A stretch of 32,966 nucleotides of DNA from Actinomycetota bacterium (GTDB lineage: Bacteria; Armatimonadota; SYMT01), in the NCBI GenBank assembly GCA_005798285.1, contig SYKE01000065.1:1-32966 (forward strand). Reading direction: 5' to 3'. Positions 25,005-32,966 of this stretch are shown here, piece by piece. The first letter of the stretch is position 1; each line of letters begins with the position of its first letter. The notes beneath the pieces are model-generated. The model searched no databases. It worked only from the letters and a program-made list of their open reading frames with translations, and was not told the origin of the DNA. The position numbers were made by a program, and so were the translations under genes.

Positions 25005-26357
25005 CTACATGCCGTGTGTGTGAGGTGGCATCGAGGGGACGGGAATATTGCCCGCGATCCGACCGTCGGACGTGAGACGCGACGGCTGATGGGGGCGGCC
25101 GTCGACGATCACCCACTGCATCTGCCGGGCGGCCGAGAGGTCCTTCAGAGGATCCCCCGCAACCAGCAGCAGATCGGCCAGCTTTCCGGGTTCCACGCTC
25201 CCCAACTCGGTTTCCTTCCGGAGCGCCTGCGCGGCGCTACGGGTCGCGGCCTTCAGCACTTCCAGGTTCGACATGCCGCACTCGGTGAGGATGCGCATTT
25301 CGTGGTGAAACGCATAGCCCGGCGCAGACCACTTGACCGGACTGTCGGTGCCCACCAGGACTCGAGCCCCATAGCGCCTCGCTAGTCGAACGAACGACTT
25401 CATGGTGGCGAACTCGGAGTCGGTCTCCATGGGCCAGAACAACCTTCTCCAGAAGCGGGGAAGGCTGGGCGGCAACTGCTCGTAATCGGGGTCGGTCACC
25501 ACTTCGGTGTCCGGGGGCCGGAAGGCTACCAGGGTCGGGTCGAACCAGACCTTGTTGACGCCGATCAACTCGGCCAATTGCTCGACTTCTTCCCGGGTGG
25601 CGCGTTCAGAAAAGAAGACATGTTCCACCCCATCCGCGCCGCTTTTCAGTGCGTCGGAGAGGTAGCGGGGATTCCACTGGTAGTCCCACGTAACGGCCAG
25701 GCCCCGGCGGTGGGCTGCCTCGATGGCGCCCCGAGCGGCGTCGGGCTCCAGGCGGCGATAAAGCTTGATAAGGTCGACTCCCTGATCCGCCAGCGACTCC
25801 ACGGCGCTCTGGGCTTCGTCCGGCGTCTTCGCTGAGGGGCCTGGAAACCAGCTTGCCGCACGGGGGATCCCATCGAGCGGGGGACCCGATGCATAGAGTC
25901 GCGGCCCGATGCGTTTGCCTGAAAGGGCGTCGGCCCGATACTGCAGCACGCTTTTGAGCTTGTCGTCCGCACAGCCGAGGTCTCGGACCGTCGTGACGCC
26001 GTTTGCCAGGAAATAGGGCATCATCCCCGGGTGCACGCTGGAGTGGACGTGCATGTCGATGAATCCCGGTAGGAGCCACGACTCCGCGGGCGCCGTCAGC
26101 ACCCGGGCCCCGGACGGGATCGGCCCCCCGGCTTTCCCAACCGACAGGATGCGATTACCGCGAATGAGGACCAGGGAGTCCCGTTGGGGCGCGCGCCCCG
26201 TTCCGTCCCAGAGGGTGGCGCCGCGAATCGCGAGCAGGTCCGACCGGGTGGGGCCAGACCAGACCGCCGTCAGGGTACGGGCAGCGTGAAGCGGCCCGGG
26301 ATGGGTGATGAGCGCCAGGGTGAGCGCCGACGCGAGCGCGATGAAGGGTCGACGCAT
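25005..26357 (-). CDS. Exported amidohydrolase (imidazolonepropionase-like) with a missing ligand His
   Basis: The protein has 450 residues with signal peptide MRRPFIALASALTLALITHPGPLHA. Metal-binding HVH is at 103-105 (FIDMHVHSS). K198 in LIKLY could be the bridging lysine, H246 in VEHVFF and D338 in VGTDSPV are present. Family members usually have a His pair (VAxHA) at the end of strand 5, before the EH motif. Here the segment is AVTWDYQWNP (221-230), with no His. This may leave one metal site unfilled or mark a subfamily with another substrate. DLLLVAGDPLKDL and the following VDGR are the usual end of the small beta-domain. The substrate is unknown (dipeptides and cyclic amides are typical). 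It is first in a run with the methyltransferase. Confidence 0.87.
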   Translation of the reverse strand: MRRPFIALASALTLALITHPGPLHAARTLTAVWSGPTRSDLLAIRGATLWDGTGRAPQRDSLVLIRGNRILSVGKAGGPIPSGARVLTAPAESWLLPGFIDMHVHSSVHPGMMPYFLANGVTTVRDLGCADDKLKSVLQYRADALSGKRIGPRLYASGPPLDGIPRAASWFPGPSAKTPDEAQSAVESLADQGVDLIKLYRRLEPDAARGAIEAAHRRGLAVTWDYQWNPRYLSDALKSGADGVEHVFFSERATREEVEQLAELIGVNKVWFDPTLVAFRPPDTEVVTDPDYEQLPPSLPRFWRRLFWPMETDSEFATMKSFVRLARRYGARVLVGTDSPVKWSAPGYAFHHEMRILTECGMSNLEVLKAATRSAAQALRKETELGSVEPGKLADLLLVAGDPLKDLSAARQMQWVIVDGRPHQPSRLTSDGRIAGNIPVPSMPPHTHGM

Positions 26358-26526
26358 CTTGCTGTAGGTGGAACCGCCTAACGCGACATTCGGATCTTAA
26401 CCGGAAAACCCCTTCACGACGTTCCCTTCGGGGACCCAACCACGGGAATAGGGGTTCGAGCACGTCGAGGCGAACAAAACAGCGGGTGATATTTCCCGGA
26501 GAACCGCGGGGCCATGGAGGCTCAAA

Positions 26527-27024
26527 ATGACAACAGGAACGGACGGGGGCGGGTCCCTTTCGACGGCGCAGGCGCTGGTGTCACTTCTGAAGTGGGGAAG
26601 CAGGAACCTCGTCCACAACCTCGAGTTCATACCTGATGATCGGCTGACGTGGAAGCCCGCGCCCGATGCAAAGTCCGCGCTCGAAATCGTGCTGCACACC
26701 GCTGAGTCGCTTCGGGCGATGGAGCCCGTTCTCAGCGGCGGCGACTGGACTCCGAGCCCCCAGATTGCCGACAACCGGGATGACGCGGGTCGGCTCCTGC
26801 TCGCAGCCGCGGAGAGTTTTGCCGCCGCCTTGCTGCGGATGCCGGCGGACGGGCAAGATCGAGCGGTAGTGGTGGGCCGACGGCAGGTGCGGGTGCGGCT
26901 CTCGCGTGCGGCGGAGATGCCGGTGGCGGATGTCGTGCATCACCACGGGCAGATCGTCTACATCCAGACGTTGCTGGGAGACGGGGCCTATCATTTCATC
27001 CCCGAGCTGAACCCACCTGACTGA
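26527..27024 (+). CDS. DinB-like putative metal-dependent enzyme
   Basis: The protein has 165 residues and a textbook start: GGAGG at 26516-26520, six bases before ATG. The pattern is a four-helix DinB/DUF664 bundle. ALVSLLKWGSRNLVHNLEFIP is the first helix, followed by LTWKPAPDAKSALEIVLHTAES with H57. VVHHHGQIVYIQTLLGD near the C-terminus contains H138-H140. The HHxGQ box and the earlier His are the usual metal ligands. The family includes thiol transferases (bacillithiol, mycothiol) and many uncharacterised members, so no reaction can be assigned. The gene is divergent from the amidohydrolase, with 169 bases between starts. Confidence 0.8.
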   Translation: MTTGTDGGGSLSTAQALVSLLKWGSRNLVHNLEFIPDDRLTWKPAPDAKSALEIVLHTAESLRAMEPVLSGGDWTPSPQIADNRDDAGRLLLAAAESFAAALLRMPADGQDRAVVVGRRQVRVRLSRAAEMPVADVVHHHGQIVYIQTLLGDGAYHFIPELNPPD

Positions 27025-27292
27025 AGACACCGCCTCAGGAATCTCACCGCACTTCACGGCTACCAGGAGGGATGCGGCGGGGGAAATGTCTCAGAGGTGT
27101 TGCGCTTGCGCTACAACGATCTTGACCCGGTGTCCCTGACGTGAATCTCCGGGGCGGCGAGGACCGTCGTGGAACAAAAGTAGCGCGGGCGACTATCATG
27201 CAGGGGGATGCCCCCTCCAGTGGGGAATCCTCGTTTGCCCCCGATCCCTTAGCCCGTATGGGTCGGGCGGCGGTCCAGGAAGGACAGACCCC

Positions 27293-28045
27293 ATGAACCG
27301 ACGAAGAGCGTTCACCCTCATCGAACTACTCGTCGTTATTGCCATCATCGCAATCCTTGCTTCGATCCTCTTTCCCGTGTTCGCACGGGCCCGTGAAGCG
27401 GCCCGTAAGACCACCTGCATCTCCAACCTGAAGCAGATCGGCACTGCGCTGATGATGTACACCCAGGACTACGACGAGGTGTACGCGATCTGTAATCAGG
27501 AGGCGGACCGAATGCCGCGGCAGCAGCCGCACTCGTGGCTCGGGTCTGCGGGGCGGTTCCCTCATCTAGCAGATGTGGTGGGGCCCTACACCAAGAATGA
27601 GGGTATGTTCCGCTGCCCCACCTTGAACCGCAGCATCGTTCGGGGGTCGAATAACTGGATCAACAACGACTCCGGCGGCTCCTACGACTATCGGTGCTAC
27701 TGCGGCCTGGGGCTCGGCAGCAACGTTCCGCTGGAGGTTCCCGCCGCCGGAGCTGATCTGGTGACGATCGTTCGAAGCGGCTACTGCCGTACGCTCGGGA
27801 TGAACCCGACCTCGATGGTAGGTTGGACGGCGTGCGGCGCAAGTATGGCCAGCATCGCGACTCCGTCGTCCGACTACCTCGCCTTCTGCAACTCGTTTGG
27901 CGCACACCACGGCGAGAGCGATGCTGCCGTGACCAGTGGCCAGAAGATCGGCGGGACCCCGGTGGTCTACATGGATGGGCACGCGAAGTTCGCACCCATC
28001 GACCTGGGTGGTTTCGTGAAATTCATCTGCGATCCGCTAAACTAA
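27293..28045 (+). CDS. Type II/IV pseudopilin-like protein (prepilin cleavage/methylation motif)
   Basis: The protein has 250 residues, with AGGAAGGA about nine bases before the [31 protein letters not shown] is a prepilin N-terminus. Ala, instead of the usual Gly, precedes the cleaved Phe. The hydrophobic helix is followed by [32 protein letters not shown], the assembly-helix continuation typical of Armatimonadota pseudopilins. The globular domain has many Cys residues (CPT, CYCG, CGAS, FCNS), probably in disulfides. Near the end [10 protein letters not shown] is the DG part of the H-X9-DG processing-associated motif. Exported and processed by a prepilin peptidase not present here. A 268-base gap upstream holds only a weak hairpin at 27202-27216 (aggggg-atg-ccccct). 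Confidence 0.92.
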   Translation: MNRRRAFTLIELLVVIAIIAILASILFPVFARAREAARKTTCISNLKQIGTALMMYTQDYDEVYAICNQEADRMPRQQPHSWLGSAGRFPHLADVVGPYTKNEGMFRCPTLNRSIVRGSNNWINNDSGGSYDYRCYCGLGLGSNVPLEVPAAGADLVTIVRSGYCRTLGMNPTSMVGWTACGASMASIATPSSDYLAFCNSFGAHHGESDAAVTSGQKIGGTPVVYMDGHAKFAPIDLGGFVKFICDPLN

Positions 28046-28113
28046 TGACACGTGATCGGGCATCGAGCTTCGGCGCCCGGTCTGTTCGTCGTGTGCCCCG
28101 AGGGAAGGAAATT

Positions 28114-28851
28114 ATGCAACGACGCCGAGGCTTCACCCTCATCGAACTTCTCGTTGTTATCGCGATCATCGCCATCCTCGCCGCCATTCTCTTCCCTGTG
28201 TTCGCACAGGCGCGGGAGTCGGCCCGAAAGTCCGCCTGCTTGTCGAACGTCAAGCAGATCGGAAGCGCCGTGCAGCTCTATCTGCAGGACTATGATGAAA
28301 CGCTCGCGCTGAACCTCTATCCGGTGGACGCCCGCCTGACGGTGTTCAGCTTCTTCGATGCGCATCTGCCGTATCTGAAGAACACCGGGGTGCTCCAGTG
28401 CCCCAGTGAACCGCAGTCGCAAGATTGGTCAACGTTCTTCAGTTCCTGCGGCCTCCCCATCCGGCCGCTCACGGACTTCCGTTACTTCAGCTACAACGGC
28501 AACTACTGCATGTTCAACGGCGGGGTCACCAACCCGCTCACCGACCGGCGACCCGCACGCCATCTGGCGACGATTCCCCGGCCCTCCGAGCAGAGCGTGT
28601 TTTCCGACGGCAAGTTGGAGTGCAACTTCAATAGCCCGTTCAATGAGAACGGTCGCCGACCGATGACCCAGGTCAAGCCGCCGCGCCACCACGACGGCGT
28701 GATGGTGGCCTACATCGACGGCCACGCCAAGTACCAGAAGGCCCGCAGGAATCCCGCCGGCGTGTGGGTTGCGGCGGGTGGACCGTGGGACAACCGGGAC
28801 TCGCTCTGGGGTCTCGTGAACGATCAGGGTGTTTACGGCGGCTGCCCGTAG
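28114..28851 (+). CDS. Type II/IV pseudopilin-like protein with H-X9-DG motif
   Basis: The start ATG at 28114 has AGGGAAGGA just upstream and begins at the prepilin motif, giving 245 residues; an open frame back to 27823 is a read-through inside the previous gene. [28 protein letters not shown] has the canonical Gly before the cleavage site. It is followed by [32 protein letters not shown]. The C-terminus has [16 protein letters not shown], which fits H-X9-DG exactly, then a Trp/Gly-rich tail ending GGCP. It is a tandem paralogue of the preceding gene, 68 bases apart, and likely co-transcribed up to the terminator that follows. It may be a minor pilin or a major surface filament subunit. Confidence 0.93.
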   Translation: MQRRRGFTLIELLVVIAIIAILAAILFPVFAQARESARKSACLSNVKQIGSAVQLYLQDYDETLALNLYPVDARLTVFSFFDAHLPYLKNTGVLQCPSEPQSQDWSTFFSSCGLPIRPLTDFRYFSYNGNYCMFNGGVTNPLTDRRPARHLATIPRPSEQSVFSDGKLECNFNSPFNENGRRPMTQVKPPRHHDGVMVAYIDGHAKYQKARRNPAGVWVAAGGPWDNRDSLWGLVNDQGVYGGCP

Positions 28852-28885
28852 CGTTTAGGACGTTACCCGCTGGTTATCGAATAGG

Positions 28886-28915
28886 GGGCCGCCCGGTTTC
28901 CGGGTGGCCCTTCTT
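28886..28915 (+). terminator. Rho-independent terminator after the pseudopilin pair
   Basis: gggccgcccgg (28886-28896), loop ttt, and ccgggtggccc (28900-28910) form an 11-bp stem with one G-U pair, followed by ttctt. It lies 34 bases after the stop. Confidence 0.85.
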
Positions 28916-29043
28916 GCGTCTGCTCCGGGCTAAACAAGTCACCCGGTTGGGCGTCATGAGGTGCAGGAGCGCATGTGTGCGAGCGGTCGAGCCGATCTGG
29001 GGGCTGACCGGTTCGAGGGCACATCGGCTGCAGGAGGACCGCC

Positions 29044-30420
29044 ATGAGTCGAAGGATCCTGGTCGGAGTGGCGCTGCTGTGGGCCGTGCCCGCGATGGTG
29101 AGCGCCGCCAGTCAGCAGGCCCGAAGAGATCGACCCAACATCGTTCTCATCGTCGGCGACGACATGGGTTACCACGACATCGGGTTGCACGGCAGCACGG
29201 ACATCCCCACGCCGCACATCGACTCCATCGCACGCGCCGGGGTGCGCTGCACGAGCGGTTATGTGAGCGGTCCGTATTGTAGTCCCACCCGCGCGGGGCT
29301 CCTCACCGGGCGCTATCAGCAGCGGTTCGGGCACGAGTTCAATCCGGGGCCTCCCGGACCACGCACGGAACAGGTGGGGCTGTCGCTTGATGAGCAGACC
29401 CTGCCGCAGAAGCTCCGGACAGCCGGTTACGCCACCGGCATGGTGGGGAAGTGGCACCTGGGTCACGCCGCGCCGTTTCATCCGACCGCGCGAGGCTTCC
29501 AGGAGTTCTACGGATTTCTGGGGGGCGCTCACCCTTACCTGCCGGGCAGGGATCCCGTGAACAACCGGGTGATGCGCGGGAGCACTCCGGTCGACGAGAC
29601 CGAGTACCTCACGGACGCCTTCAAGCGGGAGGCGACGTCGTTCATCGACCGCCACAAGTCCGATCCCTTCTTCCTGTACCTCGCGTTCAACGCGGTCCAT
29701 ACTCCGATGCACACCGTGGATCGATACCGCTCTCGCTTTCCCGGCATCACCGATCCGAAGCGACAGACCTACGCCGCGATGATGTCTGCGATGGATGACG
29801 CGGTCGGAGACGTGTTGGCGCGGCTTAAGGCCAACGGTCTCGACGACAACACCCTGGTCTGCTTCATCAGCGACAACGGCGGGCCCCTGGCGGTAAACGG
29901 CTCCGACAACACTCCGCTCAACGGCAGAAAGGCGACCACCTGGGAGGGCGGCATCCGTGTTCCCTTCATGGCTCGCTGGCCCGGGAAGATCCCGGCCAGC
30001 CGGACGTTTGATCGCCCGGTCATCCAACTGGATCTCCATACAACGGCACTCGCAGCGGCCGGGGTCAAGACCGACGCCGGTCCGAAACTCGATGGGGTGG
30101 ATCTCTTGCCGTACTTCTCCGGTCGCCGAGGAGGCGATCCGCACGAGGCGCTGTTCTGGCGCTTCGGCGAGCAGACGGCAATCCGAGTGGGGGATTGGAA
30201 GCTGGTGAGAGCTGCGGGCGCACGGCGGGGAATGGCTGCGGTCTCCCCGGGAATGCTCTTCGATTTGAAGTCCGACATCGGCGAAAAGATGGATCGTGCG
30301 GCTGGTCAGCCGGAGCGCGTGAAGTCGATGCAGGCCGTGTGGGAGCGATGGAACGCGGAATTGAAGGCCCCAACCTGGGGTCCGGCCCGGGCCCGAGCCG
30401 CCGCAGACAACGACGATTGA
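29044..30420 (+). CDS. Secreted sulfatase (S1 family, Cys-type)
   Basis: The protein has 458 residues; GGAGG is six bases before the ATG. MSRRILVGVALLWAVPAMVSAASQ is a signal peptide. IVLIVGDDMGYHDIG (33-47) holds the metal Asp pair (39-40), C79-S-P-T-R is the formylglycine site, [15 protein letters not shown] and CFISDNGGP are conserved. DGVDLLPYFSGRRGG and [18 protein letters not shown] are typical of N-acetylgalactosamine-6-sulfatase-like planctomycetal enzymes. The C-terminus ends in an Ala/Arg-rich tail without an added domain. The gene stands alone between the pilin terminator and DUF1501. Its substrate is unknown. Like the other two sulfatases it needs an FGE or anaerobic maturase encoded elsewhere. 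Confidence 0.93.
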   Translation: MSRRILVGVALLWAVPAMVSAASQQARRDRPNIVLIVGDDMGYHDIGLHGSTDIPTPHIDSIARAGVRCTSGYVSGPYCSPTRAGLLTGRYQQRFGHEFNPGPPGPRTEQVGLSLDEQTLPQKLRTAGYATGMVGKWHLGHAAPFHPTARGFQEFYGFLGGAHPYLPGRDPVNNRVMRGSTPVDETEYLTDAFKREATSFIDRHKSDPFFLYLAFNAVHTPMHTVDRYRSRFPGITDPKRQTYAAMMSAMDDAVGDVLARLKANGLDDNTLVCFISDNGGPLAVNGSDNTPLNGRKATTWEGGIRVPFMARWPGKIPASRTFDRPVIQLDLHTTALAAAGVKTDAGPKLDGVDLLPYFSGRRGGDPHEALFWRFGEQTAIRVGDWKLVRAAGARRGMAAVSPGMLFDLKSDIGEKMDRAAGQPERVKSMQAVWERWNAELKAPTWGPARARAAADNDD

Positions 30421-30535
30421 ATTCGAATCGCAGAGGAGTTATCTTCCGCAACTCCAATGGGATTGTGTGCTTCTAATGCACACTGCTTTGCGTTGATCAA
30501 GCCGCGGCAACGCGGGCATCTGGGGGGGTGAGCTT

Positions 30536-31825
30536 ATGCTGCGCGTCGGATCTGCCGTCGAGCGCAACTGCCGGGGCGCGAGTCGCCGTGAAATCCTCCA
30601 GGTGGGAGGCGCGTCCGCTCTCGGTCTATCTCTCACGGATGCGCTGAGGGCCGAGGCGGCGCCGAGCGCAGGAAGCGCGGCAGCGGACTCCGTTATCTTG
30701 ATCTGGCTTGCCGGCGGGCCCAGCCAGCACGAGACCTTCGATCCCAAGCCGGACCAACCTGCCGAAGTTCGTGGGCCGTACGGGCCGATCGAGACCAACG
30801 TCTCCGGCATCCAGATTTGTTCACTCCTTCCTCAGTTGGCCCGGGTGGCGGACAAGTACACGATCATCCGCTCGTTGACGCACGGCAATCCGAACCACGG
30901 CTATGCGCCAATGTTGAATGGCGGCTCGGAGCACCAGACTTGCTACGGGGCGGTGGTCTCCAAGATGCTGGGGGGGAGGGGTCCGATGCCTCCGTTCATT
31001 CACCTGGGTGGCAAGATCCCCATGGATGCCGGGACGCTTGGCGCCGCCCACAACCCCATCGAGATCGCCGACCCGACGCGAGGCGAGGTCAACATTCCCG
31101 ACAGCCGCCCGCCTGCCCGCGTCGACGCCGGCCGAATGGAGCGGCGGCTTCGTTTGATCGAGTCGTTTGACCTTCTCCGAGCCCAGGTTGAGACCAACAA
31201 CGTGCTGCAGGCGCGGGACTCGAGCTACCAGCGAGCCGTCGAGTTGCTGACGCGACCCGAGGTTCGAGCCGCGTTCGACCTGACCCGGGAACCGCAAAAG
31301 CTCCGGGATCGGTACGGCGCCAGCATCTTCGGCCAGAGTTGCCTGATGGCGCGTCGCCTGGTCGAAGCGGGCACGCGGTTCATCCAGATTCAGTGGACCG
31401 AGCGGGGCGGCGGCGGTTGGGACACCCATGGCACCGTGCTCTCCGGCATCCTGGAGATGGAGCAGTACCTCTGCCCGCGGTTCGACCAGGCGATGGCGAC
31501 GCTGCTGAGGGACCTCGAGGAAAAGGGCCTCCTGAAGAAGACGCTCATCGTGGCGATTGCGGAGTTCGGCCGGACCCCCCAGATCAACAATCGCGCCGGC
31601 CGGGACCACTGGCCGCATGTCTTCTCGGCCTTCGTGGCCGGCGGCGGTACGCCGGGTGGAACGGTGATCGGGTCCAGTGACCCCCGGGGGGCGTATCCGG
31701 CCAACCGGCCGGTAGGGCCTGGAGATCTGGCGGCGACACTCTACAAAATCGTCGGCCTGAACCCGCTGGTAGAGGATCGCCTGAAGCCATTTGCCCGAGG
31801 CGAGATCGTACACGAGCTGCAGTGA
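30536..31825 (+). CDS. DUF1501 family protein, Tat-exported
   Basis: The protein has 429 residues; GGGGGTGA lies about six bases before the ATG. SRREILQVGG (16-25) followed by ASALGLSL is a twin-arginine signal. SVILIWLAGGPSQHETFDPKP is the DUF1501 opening, and IAEFGRTPQINNRAGRDHWPHVFSAFVAGGG is its conserved C-terminal core with metal-type Asp and His residues. The fold belongs to the alkaline phosphatase/sulfatase superfamily, but no activity is established. In Planctomycetota these genes usually sit beside DUF1549/DUF1553 genes; none is present here. Instead it is coupled to a TolB-like propeller gene whose start overlaps its stop. Confidence 0.92.
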   Translation: MLRVGSAVERNCRGASRREILQVGGASALGLSLTDALRAEAAPSAGSAAADSVILIWLAGGPSQHETFDPKPDQPAEVRGPYGPIETNVSGIQICSLLPQLARVADKYTIIRSLTHGNPNHGYAPMLNGGSEHQTCYGAVVSKMLGGRGPMPPFIHLGGKIPMDAGTLGAAHNPIEIADPTRGEVNIPDSRPPARVDAGRMERRLRLIESFDLLRAQVETNNVLQARDSSYQRAVELLTRPEVRAAFDLTREPQKLRDRYGASIFGQSCLMARRLVEAGTRFIQIQWTERGGGGWDTHGTVLSGILEMEQYLCPRFDQAMATLLRDLEEKGLLKKTLIVAIAEFGRTPQINNRAGRDHWPHVFSAFVAGGGTPGGTVIGSSDPRGAYPANRPVGPGDLAATLYKIVGLNPLVEDRLKPFARGEIVHELQ

Positions 31826-32769
31826 TGTCACTCCTCATTGCGTTCGCCTCGTTTCGGACCCGCAGCGATGCGGGCAACATCTTCTTCTACAAACACGATG
31901 GCGTGTCGAAGGGGGAGTTGCTCGAACCGTTGCCCACGGAGTCGCCTCGACGCCGGAGCGACTATCGACCATCGCTCTGTGCCGACGGACGCCTGTGCGC
32001 CTTCGCGATTCAGTACCGCGAAGTGGTGCCCGGGGAGCTCCGGCTGTGGGACATGCGGGCCAAGAAGCTGCTGACCTTGCCGGATCGGAACAAGTCCGGC
32101 TCGGACGCTCAGCCGGCGATGAGTGGCGATGGCCGCTGGATGGCCTTCTGCGGCTGGCAGCGTCCGGGAGGTCTCGGGGCCCACGATCTCTTTCTCTACG
32201 ATCTGAAAGAGAACCGGCTCGTCGACCTGCCGAACCTCAACACGGAGTACGACGAGCAGGCGCCGGCCCTTTCTCAGGACGGTCGCTGGCTGGCGTACAT
32301 CACGAATCGCCCGCTGAGCGGCGCCGGGTTTCCCGGAATGGCCCGCATTTGCCTCTACGACCGATCTACCGGTCAGGACGTGCCGCTCCCCGGAATGGCG
32401 ATGCCGCCCTTCCGAGACTGTGAGCCCAGTTTGAGCGGCGACGGCCGGTATCTGGCATTCACCTCGCACCGTCCCGACCCGGACGGGAGCGAGGGCCCGG
32501 GATCCATCTACCTCTACGATCGTTCCGCTGCGGCCTTTGTGGCCCTGCCGGGCCTGAACAGCGCGTCCCACGATTGCCAGCCAAGCCTCAGCCCCGGCGG
32601 ACGTTTCCTCGCGTTTACGTCCGAGCGGTTTGACGGAATGGGCCAGCGGGATCTGTATCTCTACGACATCAAGACCCGAAAGCTACTGCCCACTCCGGGG
32701 CTGAACCACGCGTCGGAGGAGTTCGAGGCCAGCATCGCCGTACTCGATCCCGCGATGGATCGCCTGTAG
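31825..32769 (+). CDS. TolB-like beta-propeller (PD40/WD40-like repeats)
   Basis: ATG at 31825 overlaps the DUF1501 stop by one base (TGATG), giving 314 residues; a GTG at 31822 is an equal alternative. Five repeats are seen, each like PSLSGDGRYLAFT: PSLCADGRLCAFA, PAMSGDGRWMAFC, PALSQDGRWLAYI, PSLSGDGRYLAFT, PSLSPGGRFLAFT. They alternate with LYDLKENRLVDLP-type strands. This is the PD40 propeller of TolB and oligopeptidase N-termini. There is no peptidase domain and no clear signal peptide (MSLLIAFASFRTRSDAG is weak), which is odd for a partner of an exported protein. A binding role is likely; nothing more can be said. Confidence 0.85.
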   Translation: MSLLIAFASFRTRSDAGNIFFYKHDGVSKGELLEPLPTESPRRRSDYRPSLCADGRLCAFAIQYREVVPGELRLWDMRAKKLLTLPDRNKSGSDAQPAMSGDGRWMAFCGWQRPGGLGAHDLFLYDLKENRLVDLPNLNTEYDEQAPALSQDGRWLAYITNRPLSGAGFPGMARICLYDRSTGQDVPLPGMAMPPFRDCEPSLSGDGRYLAFTSHRPDPDGSEGPGSIYLYDRSAAAFVALPGLNSASHDCQPSLSPGGRFLAFTSERFDGMGQRDLYLYDIKTRKLLPTPGLNHASEEFEASIAVLDPAMDRL

Positions 32770-32836
32770 TGGACTCTGGACTTTCTCAACACGTCTTTAC
32801 CGGTTGATTGACGGTGGCGATATGACTAAGGGCCCG

Positions 32837-32966
32837 TCAAACAACAACCGCGTCATTCCATTCCGGACATTCAGCCTTCGGCAGGATGACATAGTTCCAT
32901 TCTCCGTGGAACTCTTGCGTCAGTAGCCGGACCTCTTCCAGTTCGCTCGTCCCGACGGTCACGCCT
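32837..32966 (-). CDS. ISAzo13-type transposase, C-terminal fragment (5' end outside window)
   Basis: Read from the right edge on the minus strand, 42 codons end at TGA (32837-32839). The peptide begins GVTVGTSELEEVRLL and continues TQEFHGEWNYVILPKAEC. ISAzo13-family transposases (DDE_Tnp_ISAZ013) typically end with GIKVSDEEM...L..., FHGEWNYTI and P, which this follows closely. The rest of the gene lies beyond the window. The 67 bases between its stop and the TolB-like gene's stop hold no recognisable inverted repeat. Confidence 0.75.
   Translation of the reverse strand, partial: GVTVGTSELEEVRLLTQEFHGEWNYVILPKAECPEWNDAVVV

Noticed and set aside
27202..27216. Hairpin aggggg-atg-ccccct upstream of the first pseudopilin
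   Set aside because: The stem is only six bases with no T-run and could arise by chance in GC-rich DNA.

Overview
The window is a GC-rich, densely coding bacterial segment. Two tandem pseudopilins near 27.3-28.9 kb carry a processed type IV pilin-like N-terminus followed by the stretch [10 protein letters not shown]...MYTQDYDE. That signature, together with abundant sulfatases, Tat-exported Gfo/Idh/MocA oxidoreductases and a DUF1501 protein, is what I associate with Armatimonadota. Planctomycetota-like bacteria are the main alternative. No rRNA or tRNA gene is visible, so the phylum is an inference.

Left part (1-7.7 kb). The window opens inside the 3' end of an IS630-type transposase. Next comes a minus-strand AAA ATPase / transmembrane / coiled-coil / 15-blade WD40 protein. 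A Ser/Thr kinase fused to a formylglycine-generating-enzyme-like (FGE) domain is transcribed divergently from it. Facing the kinase is a coupled pair: a RecF/SMC-like AAA ATPase and a DUF4276 TOPRIM-like protein. These are the domain types of prokaryotic conflict or defence systems, and this is the most likely place for something new.

Middle part (7.8-15.6 kb). It holds a secreted beta-lactamase-fold hydrolase, a divergent Tat-exported Gfo/Idh/MocA protein, and an ECF sigma factor coupled to a zinc-finger anti-sigma factor with an unusual Cys-rich exported tail. A mannonate dehydratase-like enzyme, an exported PQQ-type beta-propeller and a PleD-like response regulator/diguanylate cyclase follow.

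Long minus-strand run (26.4 down to 12.0 kb). Eleven genes lie in one direction: amidohydrolase, exported methyltransferase, glycoside-hydrolase-like protein, Gfo/Idh/MocA, two sulfatases, an unknown small protein, a duplicated YbjQ-like protein, diguanylate cyclase, PQQ propeller and mannonate dehydratase-like. The sulfatase/Gfo/glycosidase block looks like a module for breaking down sulfated polysaccharide.

Right part (26.5-33.0 kb). Plus-strand genes are a DinB-like protein, two pseudopilins ending in a good terminator, a third sulfatase, and DUF1501 coupled to a TolB-like propeller. The window closes inside the 3' end of an ISAzo13-type transposase. Transposase fragments at both ends suggest that the segment is bounded by insertion sequences, or that assembly stopped at them.
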